NCBI GenBank assembly: GCA_026225945.1 | Contig: JAMJFZ010001797.1 | Coordinates: 2,071,001-2,135,000, forward strand | Length of the DNA: 64,000 nt | Reading direction: 5' to 3' | DNA from: Cricetomys ansorgei | Lineage: Eukaryota; Chordata; Mammalia; Rodentia; Nesomyidae | Shown here: positions 55,336-64,000 of the stretch, one piece after another | Layout of the letters: every line of letters starts with the position of its first letter | How positions within the stretch are numbered: the first letter of the stretch is position 1 | The notes under the pieces: generated by a model | Told to the model about the DNA's origin: nothing | Databases searched by the model: none | Seen by the model: only the letters and a program-made list of their open reading frames with translations | Translations under genes and position numbers: made by a program

Positions 55336-56908
55336 TCCGACAGTGTGACAACCCTGTACAAAGCAACGCTATGGGGTTAGCTCTCACGCTAATTATCTAA
55401 ATGGGCTGCAAGCCTGTGAGGATTCTGGAACTTTCCAGCGTTTAGTTTGCTGGGACTCTCATCACGATCAATGCTTTCTGCAAGGAGGATGTCTCATCCA
55501 GCATGGCACCACAGCGGCAAAGGGCATATATTCTGACTCTCTGCCGTGGTTCTGACTCCTGCGTGGTTCTTCTCTTCTGCTGATGCCCAGTGTTTCCATG
55601 GTTACCGGTCTCAAACTGTAGCTATTCTACCTGTTGGTCCTTTGAAGGGCGCTAGCTGGTTGGTCCCTATTTTCCCATCTCTGAAGACTTTGCTTTGGGT
55701 TCAGAACCAATGACTGCATTCATCACTACTAAGAAGCTAGCCGTCCTTCTATTTATCTTCCCACAGGCTAATATGGCTTCACGGAGCAAGAGCTATGAGA
55801 GCATTTTTCTTCTTCACACACACATTGATCAAGGAGAATTCTTAATAAGATAATTAGCCTTTGTAAATTGAAGTGGGAGAAAGAAAAATGTGTTTAATTT
55901 TTCATGGCCTCCGGGGAAGCGTTCCAGCCACTGCCGAAGCTTTCGTGTTCTGAAAGCTTGGACCACCTTCTAGAAAACCGTGTTTGCTCCCTAACGCCAA
56001 CTCTGTGGGTGTTTCGTCTCTGCTGTCTTCCATTCGACTGTGACCTCTGACCTCTACAAGTACAGGAAACGGGAACTTCTTCTACCTGAGTCTTCAGGAC
56101 TGATGGTGACCTGGCAGCACCTCAGAGGTTCTAGAAGCACCCTCCTCACCAGTCATTCCCATGATGCACTTCCTGTGAGTCAGCTGGGGGGGGGACGCCC
56201 AGCTCCAAGGCCCGCGCCTCTCATTTGAGGAGCCAGCAGAGGCAGGAAGGTCTCTCTCACCTTCCCCTCTCCTTCACCACTCAAGCAAGTCACTAAAGCC
56301 TTCTCCCCAGAGGCGCCTGTGACCAGAGAAAAAGACAAATCTTCAAAGACACGAAGGTGCCAAGACAAACCTGAACAAACCGCTTTACTCACCTCCCCTA
56401 GTTTGCCATCATTACACTGAACCCCATTTGTCCCACTACCACACCCCATCAAACTTAGAGAAAACACACAGGGTCCCATGGTGCCCTGGGGTCCCTTTGC
56501 TGAAGGCTCTCTCTCACAGCACTTATATGACAGAATCAAAGCTGATCATGTGATTTAATGCAGACGATGTCCTCTTATTTGTCAGAAGCCAGCTACGTAC
56601 CAACAGAGACACCAACCCTTGGCAAATAAAAATGAACAAAAACAAAAGACAGCTGTTGAGTCTAGTGATAGAGAACTTCTTTACCTTCTGATGCTCTCTC
56701 TCATAGCCCCTTTGATTTGTTTTGATTCGATTCATCTTATATTTATAAAATACACTTGGTATATTTATTATATTTAGTATGACTCCTTACTGATTCTTTT
56801 TGTATCATTCTTGCATCAGATTTTCTATAAAGAGCATTTCTCTGCACAGATATGGCAAAAAAAAAAACTTGATAGAAGCTCTGGATGTTTATTGTTAACC
56901 CGCGGAGT
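55336..56908. other. Unassigned sequence
   Basis: About 1.6 kb with no named repeat or gene. A minus-strand frame of 119 codons (56180-56539) has no domain. Confidence 0.35.
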
Positions 56909-57136
56909 TTTTAAGATTTATTTATTTATTATTACTTTGTGGGTGATTGTTTGCCCGCATGTGTGTATATGTACCTTGTGTGCACAGTGTCCACAGAGGC
57001 CAGAAGAGAGTGATAGATTCCCTAACACTGGGGTTACAGGTGCCTGTGAGCTGCCATGTGGGTGCTGGGAACTGAACCCGGGTCCTCCGGAAGAGCAGTC
57101 AGTGCTCTTAACCGCTGAACCATCTCTCCAGCTCCT
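56909..57136 (-). mobile_element. B2 SINE, antisense, full length
   Basis: 'taagatttatttatttatta', 'cacagaggccagaagagag', 'gagctgccatgtgggtgctgggaactgaac', 'tccggaagagcagtcagtgctcttaacc' and 'tgaaccatctctccagctcc'. Confidence 0.95.
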
Positions 57137-57386
57137 ATTATTAACTTGTAATAACTGTGGCTGCTGAGATTTCTTAAATATTAGGAAACCTTGTGTGTCA
57201 CACTCTAAAAATCTACTTCCTCTTCTCTGGCCAACAGAATAAAATTTCTTCCTCGAAGACACACCAGGGATATGAATGAGAGAGAATCAGTTTCTCCTTC
57301 CTGCCTCCTGGGCATAAAATATTTAAGGGAAAGGATGAAAAGGAAAGGAAGGGCCCAGAACTCCACGGGTCTGAACAGTGGCATCG

Positions 57387-57573
57387 AGAAACACCTAGGG
57401 GGCCAGGCAGTGGTGGTGCACGCCTTTAATCCTAGCACTGCAGAGGCAGAGGCAGATGGATCTCTGTGAGTTCTAGACCAGCTTGGTCTACAGAGTGAGT
57501 TCCAGGACAGCCAGAGTTACAACAGAGAAGCTCTGTCTCAAAAAACTAAAAGAAAATGCAGAAGCACCTAGGG
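57387..57573 (+). mobile_element. B1 SINE with 14-bp target-site duplication
   Basis: The B1 body runs from 'ggccaggcagtggtggtgcac' (57401) to 'agctctgtctcaaaaa' and a short A-rich tail ending about 57559. Flanks are AGAAACACCTAGGG (57387-57400) and AGAAGCACCTAGGG (57560-57573), identical in 13 of 14 positions, the mark of LINE-1-mediated insertion. Confidence 0.93.
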
Positions 57574-57871
57574 GACAAAGGAGCCCCAGATGCCGAGAGG
57601 CGGGGTCAGTGGACAGTGTACTTCCGCCACCCAAGAAGGCTAAAGCGATTTTGATTTAAATCAGTAGACCCTAGTGAATCCAGTTCACTGGAGAAATCCC
57701 AACACCCCACAGCTTACAGGAAGGGACCACATCCTTAGAAAGATAATAAAAGCTATTCAAATTAAAACATGCCTGGTGCTATGTTAGTCCCCAAGTCAGA
57801 AAGAGAGTATGTCAAAGATGAGCTAGTCTTGTCCTTTACAGCATCAACAGATCGTTAAAGCATGTGAATTT
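57574..57871. other. Unassigned sequence
   Basis: Nothing recognised. Confidence 0.3.
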
Positions 57872-58092
57872 GGAGTTGCAGAGATGGCTCAGTGGCTAAG
57901 AGCTCTGGATATGCTAGCAGAGGATCTGGGTTCAGTTCCCAGCACCCACAGGCTCATAATTGTCTGTAACTCCAGTTCTGGGGGATCCAGTGCCCTCCCT
58001 GGCTTCTGTGGCTACTACATACATACATACATACATAAACATAGATAAAAAACCCATACACATAAAATAAAAGATTTTTTAAAGAAAAAGAA
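57872..58092 (+). mobile_element. B2 SINE with (TACA)n tail
   Basis: 'ggagttgcagagatggctcagtggctaagagc', 'gggttcagttcccagcaccc', 'gtaactccagttctggggg' and 'gccctccctggcttctgtgg', then TACA repeats at 58015-58036 and an A-rich tail with AATAAAA. Confidence 0.92.
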
Positions 58093-59667
58093 CTTAGTCT
58101 TTTTTGGAAGAATGTAAATAAACTCCAACCATTTATAAAAACAAGTTGCAATTATATATCAAAATCAAGAGTCCTGTCAAATACATCGATCTTCCCATAA
58201 GCCTGTATTGCGGCTGTGGAACTAGATCTAAGGAAACGATCCAAACAGGAGAACAGCAGCATCGTTTGCACACGTTAAAATGGAGTGAGAGAGACACATT
58301 TTGAGACAACTGTTTGATGGCACGCATTTGCCTTGCTTGTCTGCCCGAACCCCACAGCAATTTCCAGACATTTAACAACAAACTGTGTCAACTCTGAAAA
58401 ACTTACCACAAACAAGAAAAAAAATCTGAATAATTGCCAGACTATGCAGTACTAAGAAGAACAGGTCCACATATTCAGCAAGACCTGGGAAATGGGTAGA
58501 CAGGACGCCCAAGGAGCCCTACCAAGGAGCTCTGGACAAGCCCCCAGTGGAAGAGAGAGGACAGTCTCTGCAGAGGTTTGTCAACGCCTGTGCAGCTGGA
58601 CGTGCCTGTCTCTGAGATGTCTGTGTTCCAATGATTCCATGCCTAATTACACCTTCATCTGAAGCTCATCAAAGACATACACATGCAAGTAAGATACCCA
58701 TGGTGCCGTGGGGCCGTGGTGCACCATTAAACAATCTTAAGTGCATATTTTATATTGCAGTTTTCAAATAAAAACATCCATTCACAGAACAAAGGCAGGA
58801 GGAATTTCAAAGGTTATTTATTATAATTTATGACATAATAAATCCCTATCCATGTAGCACTTTAAATACATAGAGAAACATGTGTTTCTGTGTAACCGAT
58901 TTATTTGACAAGTTGATCAGCTCGGCTTTGTGTCTTCGTGGACCTGAAGTTTGTGGGAACGGAGGAAAAGTATTTTGGCTACAATGTTCCATTTCCCTCA
59001 AAGTTAAGAAAGCATTATTTATTCTAGAAAAGGCCTCAGTACCCCCTTACCTCTCAAAGACTGCCTTCTGGTATTTTCCCTCAAAGGAGCAGAGAAACAA
59101 AGTGAATGGGATTCTAGTGTGGGGCTATACAGTGGTCAACTGTTTCAACAAACAATTGTATTTCACTGTTTACACTAACTGGTGAAACCTTTAAACATAA
59201 GCTTCCCGGTGTGACTGATTAAAATGGAACCACACAAAACAAAACAAAACAAATCCAGTGATCTCCTCTGACTGTAACAGCGTGTAAAGTCTGAATTTCC
59301 CATTTCAAACTAAATTAGAGGCAAATTCTTCCTTCAGGGCCTGCGACTCTATCGAGATCAGACTTTTGTATGAAAAGCTGTAGAAAAAATTTTGGCTCAC
59401 ATCTTTGCTAAAAGAAATGTGTGTCTAACTTTCCATTCGACTTAACAATTTTGCTATTGACAAAAGGTTAAGCAAATTAGCATGTAAGATTTTATGACAG
59501 GAGGGCATCTATCAAATTTAGCCAGTAAAACAAGTACATTTTTAAAAATAATTTTAAAAAATATCTAAATGGTCGTGAGTCTTCCGATGGCAGGAATACA
59601 CAACGCGCAGTCTTAATAAGTGTGTAATACATCGATGTCTGCGTAAATAAACACAGATATAGACTTT
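58093..59667. other. Unassigned sequence with possible conserved element at 58720-59470
   Basis: About 1.6 kb without recognised repeats. The part 58720-59220 is AT-rich with several TTATTTA, ATAATTTATGA and forkhead-like TGTTTAC words. A 101-codon frame (58880-59185) begins and ends without splice-like context and shows no domain. Confidence 0.35.
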
Positions 59668-60028
59668 TGTTGACTTGACACAAACTTGCATCACCTCAAA
59701 AGGTGGGAGGGGAGCCTTAACCAAGGAATTGCCTTCATCAGATTGGCTTGTGGGCAAGTCTGCAGGACATTTTCTAGTCTGACAGGGGAGGCCCGAATCG
59801 CTGTGGGTGGTGCGGACTGCGGGCAGGTGGTTTTGAGCTAGATAGAAAACGGACCGAGCAAGCTACAGAAAGCAAGCCAGTGAGCAGCATATCCCCGTGG
59901 CCTCGGCTTCAGTTTCTGCCTTGAGTTCTTGCCTTGGCTTCCCTCAGGAAAGACTGTAACATGTAAGCCAAATGAACTGGGTTGCTTTTGATTAATCTTT
60001 TAGCACAGCAACAGAGAAACGACTTATA
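59668..60028 (+). mobile_element. Type A rodent LTR-like repeat
   Basis: 'tgttgacttgacacaaac', 'gccttcatcagattggcttgtgggcaagtctg', 'cgctgtgggtggtgcggac', 'gcaagccagtgagcagcatatcc' and 'atgtaagccaaatgaactggg'. The extreme ends have decayed. Confidence 0.75.
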
Positions 60029-60360
60029 AAGGAGCTTGTTTAAGGCCGTCCTTCCTGTAACAGATTGAAGCAGAAAGTAGCTAAGCAGACATTTGTCGAT
60101 TCTCATGATGTAAGCTTCCTGGAGAGAGTCGGCTAAAGGGTGAGACGATGCAATACGGTTTTCCCATGTTCTCCTGTCATTTGTACAACTACGTTCTTTC
60201 CAAGGCCCACGTGTGTGAACTTAGTAGCTTGACCGATGCCCAGAGTGTTCAACTACTGTAAAGACTGAAGACAAGCAATTTCCTCTGGAAAGATTCCAGT
60301 GCGGTCTCACCTCCATCCAGCTCTCTTATCTGTCTAAAATGTCCAAGACCCTGGGGGAAA

Positions 60361-60364
60361 ATAT

Positions 60365-60403
<39 letters not shown>

Positions 60404-60413
60404 TACATATATA
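60361..60413 (+). repeat. (TA)n microsatellite with TACATA interruptions
   Basis: Alternating TA for about 30 bases after a short ACACAC, then TATACATATATACATATATA. Self-complementary and able to extrude a cruciform. Confidence 0.95.
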
Positions 60414-61774
60414 AAACATAGTCTTAGACCCTCCCAAGAAACCACAACTGACAGTCTCTGGATTCTCTGTGAGAGGATCAGTGGCCAAATTCAATCCTAC
60501 CACAGCGGTCCAAGTTCCAGCTCCCGAGAAGCACAGTTAAGCAACTGTCCTTTGCAGTTGGCTTCCTTAACACTGCTTCGATTGTGCTCCGTGTTGGGGG
60601 AATAGAAAGTGAAAAACTGAGACAGATCGCTGGCTGGGCCTAACCCGTAGCCACTTCTAGCTAAGGTCAAACTGTTGGATGCTATTGTTCTCTAACTGTA
60701 AGTCTCAAGTACCCCGTATGTTGCTGCAATCTGGACATCGTATGTCAACACAAGCTACAGTGAATTGGACAGGTTTCTGCTGTCTTCTGGGCAGGGTGGT
60801 GGCTCACTGTGCTCAAGTCCTGGCCGTCTCTATGTGGTTCCAGTCTCCTTTAGAAAGGGTTCCAGTGGGTTGAGCTACAACCAGCATAATGGGTAGACAC
60901 AGTTCCCCAATTTCAGCAGTTGGTTCTCTAATTTTGTTCCCCGGGATGCTGACCGAGCTGAGCTAATGGGTCCCATGTGTCCGTTTCCACAGTAGGTACA
61001 CAATGAAAGTCAAGGAAGAGTGAAAACATGACTAGCACCACACCGAAGGCATTTTTCTCCACTTGTTATGCTGCAAATCCAGCACTTATGGGTTCTTTGA
61101 GTTATAAGGAAAGTCAAGCAAGCTGGTCGGTGACTTCTCAGTTGTAGCGGGTGTTGGGAACCCACCGGCCAGATCCACCTCTGCTGGGAGGAACTGACTT
61201 GCTTACAGTTAAGCAAAACTCCAGCAAATGAGCCACCTTTCTGGTGCCCGTAGATTCAGACCCATTAGGTGAGTCCAAGCACACTGACTCTCCACCTGGC
61301 CTGTGAGCTCTTTGCATTCCCCACTCGGGTGCTGGGGTCTGGCCACTCGAGGGCATTGCCAACAACTGCCCCCCCCACAACCTGGCACCAGTGTCTGCTT
61401 TGTTTCCCAAAACCTGCAGAAGTTTTGCCTCCTTTTCTCTGCAATAGGCGAGTGGTGCTTTGAGATCTTTTTCTTTGGAGCCTGTTTCTTTTCCAAACTC
61501 ACAGTATATGATGATTCACTGACAAAAAAAAAACTATGTAAACTTTGATTTCCCTGAGATCTGAATTCAAACCGACAAGGATCCTGCCCAGACAGGAAGC
61601 TGCCAGCAGGAAAGGTAATGAGCAGGGAATATCATTCATCCCCATCTGCTCCACATGGAACTTAAAGACGCCACACCCATTTCTGATAACAAATTCTACA
61701 TTGTCATATGGTGCTGGCCAGGCAGGATTCTGTCGGGAGCTGGAGCTCCCTTATCCTCCTTGCTCTTCAACTGA
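60414..61774. other. Unassigned sequence
   Basis: About 1.36 kb with no named repeat. Frames at 61138-61548 overlap on both strands and show no domain. Confidence 0.35.
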
Positions 61775-61985
61775 TATTTAAAATAATGTTTGCTTTCAGT
61801 GTGTGGGTGTTTGCCTGCATGTACGTGTGTGTACTACATCTGGACAATGCCCCTGAGACCACAAAAATCCCCTGGAGCTGGAGTTACAGGTGATTGTCAG
61901 CTCCCAAATGAGTTCTGGGAACTGAACTCAGGTCTTTTGCAAGAGCAGCCGGTGCTCTTAACCACTGAGCCATCTCTCCAGCTCC
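61775..61985 (-). mobile_element. B2 SINE, antisense
   Basis: 'gtgtttgcctgcatgtacgtg', 'cccctggagctggagttacagg', 'tgggaactgaactcaggtc', 'gcaagagcagccggtgctcttaacc' and 'actgagccatctctccagctcc'. Confidence 0.93.
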
Positions 61986-61986
61986 C

Positions 61987-62330
61987 TTTTTGTGCTTTTA
62001 AATTAATGATGTTGACTAATTATAAGGGGATTTCTTTTAATTTTTTTTATTAAATATGTCTCATTAATTAATTATAAGGAATAAAAGAAAATTTTTTTCC
62101 TGTTAAGGACTTGAAATGTTAAAGGGATAAATTAAAAATTAATTAAGAATTAAAAAGTCAAGAATTAAAAATAGACTATTTCCTGAGAACTTTAAGACAT
62201 GGAATTTATCAGTTTATTCACGGAGCAGCAAACAATTATGAATACTCGTATTAATTTATTAATTAAGCTCTTGGAGTTTGAGCCAGTTGTGTTATATGGT
62301 TTATTCATTTCAATGTGGACAAAACAAAAA
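61987..62330. promoter_or_regulatory. AT-rich segment dense in TAAT/ATTA homeodomain motifs
   Basis: Within about 340 bases TAATTA or ATTAATTA-type words occur repeatedly (for example 61998-62005, 62017-62021, 62062-62074, 62134-62145, 62250-62268). The segment is not a microsatellite and holds no recognised repeat. Homeodomain proteins bind TAATT(A/G), so clustered sites suggest an enhancer or AT-rich scaffold-type DNA; this is inference. Confidence 0.35.
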
Positions 62331-64000
62331 ATAAAGAAAAGGAAAGGGAAAGATAAGAAGAGGTGAACAGGGATGGAGACTAATAAAGGGAAAGCACCTC
62401 ACATTCACTCAGCCAGCAGATATTTACCGCGGTGCTGCATGGACTCAGCATTGATCTAGAAGAAGGAAGAAGGTGGGAGAAAGAAAAAAGTCCAAGAAGA
62501 CGAAAAAGCCCTATTTCTGACCCATAAGAGGTCAGGGGTCGAGTGTCATATGCCACAGCTATGGAGTGCCAGGTGGTTTATCACCTGAAGGTTGTTGCCA
62601 CCAGCCTTCTATGCTTTATTGATCGAGAATACATGGTGCCTGAGTCTCCGCGGCACGCCCCTAGTCCCCTCCAATGCAATAATCCCAGAAATAAAATCAC
62701 AGCGGAAGCAGCGGGAGCCTTCGCCAAACCCACACTCACACAGAGGACATTTGGCAAGAATCAGATGAACCAGAACCAGGAGGGTCAAACTTTGCCCGTG
62801 GGCTGGAGGTCTGCCAAAGCCCAGAGTGCTCCAATACGTTTCTCCGACAAGTATCCTGAAATGTGTGGTCACGTCCTGAGTTCACAGTGTGATGTGCTGA
62901 GAAGACATGAATTATAACCCCCAGAAAGGCCCGAAAACATGAGCGAGCAAACAAAGATGTGTGGCCTCTGCTCAGAGCACTGGAGAGTTTTCTGAAGCTC
63001 TGGCTTCCTTGTTACCGTGGCAACTGAGCTCAGCAAACTTATTCAGCATACAGACCTTTAAGCTAAAATGAAAATATGCGTGTGTGTGTGTGTGTGCACG
63101 TGTGTGTGCGTGTAGCTTTTCATGTTTCTTCAAATCCTATTTGCAGTTTATGAAATTATTTTATCAGAATTGCAAAACGCCGTATACGTAAAATATTTAA
63201 AGGCTTCGCTGCACCCCGAAATGTGGCTTTCACGATGTCTTAGGGCCAAATGCAATTCTGGACGAAGTCAGTCTTGGTTCACAATGCGAATCAATTGGCT
63301 TGAGAGACTCGTTGGGAAGAAAATTATTTTACAGATGCTGAGGTGGTGACTATTTCAATATTCTGTTACTTGTAAATTTGGGCTTTCGGCAAGACTTTCA
63401 GACAAGACAACTACAGGTGAAATCCTGCAATGTGCCATCTCTGTAATGAGATGAAAATCCGGCACTGGGTTCGGAAACACTACCGCGATTCCAGCATACG
63501 GGAGGCTGAAGCGCTCCAGTCGGAGGCCACCCCGACAGACATAGCGAGTCTTTTCAGAGGCAGCAAGCCCTCTCCTCTCTCAGGAGCACCTTCTGTAGCT
63601 CAGGGGGACTATACTTTCCAGTAATGCAACACCGAGAGATGAGAAAAGGGGCGGAAGCCCAACCAATGTGATTCGGCGTCTGCTTGACTGGACACAGAAT
63701 GCAGAGAGCTGAACAGAGAGAGCAACGAGCAAAACTAACATAATGGGTCCCAGAAAGATTGTTCACAGGGCTGAATGCTACCAACAGGAGACAGACTCAT
63801 CCATCGTAGGTCGACGCTTCAGCAACCCTTGCTCTTCTTAACTGATTCCTGATTTGCAGCCCTGCAACCCAAAAGGGAGGCTCTGCCGCCCTCTTCCTCT
63901 GGAGGAGTACATCTTAAGTGACACCAGTGTGGCTACCTGTCCGGCCCTAGACAGTCATCTCTTTGAATTATTTTATGTGATAAAAGAATACATTTTACTT
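62331..64000. other. Unassigned sequence to the end of the window
   Basis: A purine-rich patch at 62320-62370, a TG run with CG steps at 63075-63113, and otherwise no recognised repeat. Frames of 124 codons (62543-62917, plus) and 87 codons (62609-62872, minus) overlap and show no domain. Confidence 0.35.

Overview
This window is mammalian nuclear DNA from a muroid rodent (mouse, rat, hamster or vole group). The diagnosis rests on about twenty B2/B3-type SINEs, three B1 SINEs, a B4-like and an ID-like SINE, rodent LINE-1 3' UTRs and rodent LTR-like repeats, beside older mammal-wide MIR, L2, L1M and MaLR remnants. ID elements are nearly absent, which argues mildly against rat, but I cannot name the species.

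I find no protein-coding gene, tRNA, rRNA or CRISPR array. The long open frames lie in low-complexity arrays or across repeats, and I saw no convincing exon chain. The window is best read as intergenic or intronic.

Layout: 1-12 kb holds an ancient repeat, several SINEs, a solo endogenous-retrovirus LTR with a 6-bp target-site duplication (4544-4999), an A-rich insertion flanked by a 13-bp duplication (9943-10030), a TCC-rich array (10651-11026) and a LINE-1 3' UTR. 12-25 kb holds unassigned sequence, LINE-1 3' ends, a ~480-bp CA array (19263-19742), a CpG-enriched patch with a CRE palindrome (24291-24814) and a degenerate minisatellite (24815-25245). 25-36 kb is dense in repeats: two related LTRs in direct orientation, an old antisense L1 split by a younger insertion, and a LINE-1 3' UTR that carries a ~1-kb array of almost pure purine (34043-35092). 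36-50 kb holds type A and type B repeats, a 1.5-kb antisense L1M and a second solo LTR with a 6-bp duplication (43865-44627). 50-64 kb is mostly unassigned sequence with scattered SINEs, a MIR, and an AT-rich patch dense in TAAT/ATTA motifs (61987-62330).

Because there are no genes, nothing here works together as a pathway. The points of interest are the structure and history of the arrays and insertions, and a few motif clusters that could be regulatory: three full CRE palindromes, one strong CTCF-like site and the homeodomain-motif patch.

Naming: 'type A' is a ~380-bp rodent repeat with TGTCCTGG-like and CCAGGACA-like ends. 'Type B' is a ~310-340-bp rodent repeat beginning like TGTGGTGGTTTGAAT and ending like TAACTAAGACA. 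Both look like LTRs of the MaLR/ORR1/MT or RMER groups. All family names come from recognising the sequence by eye, not from a database search.
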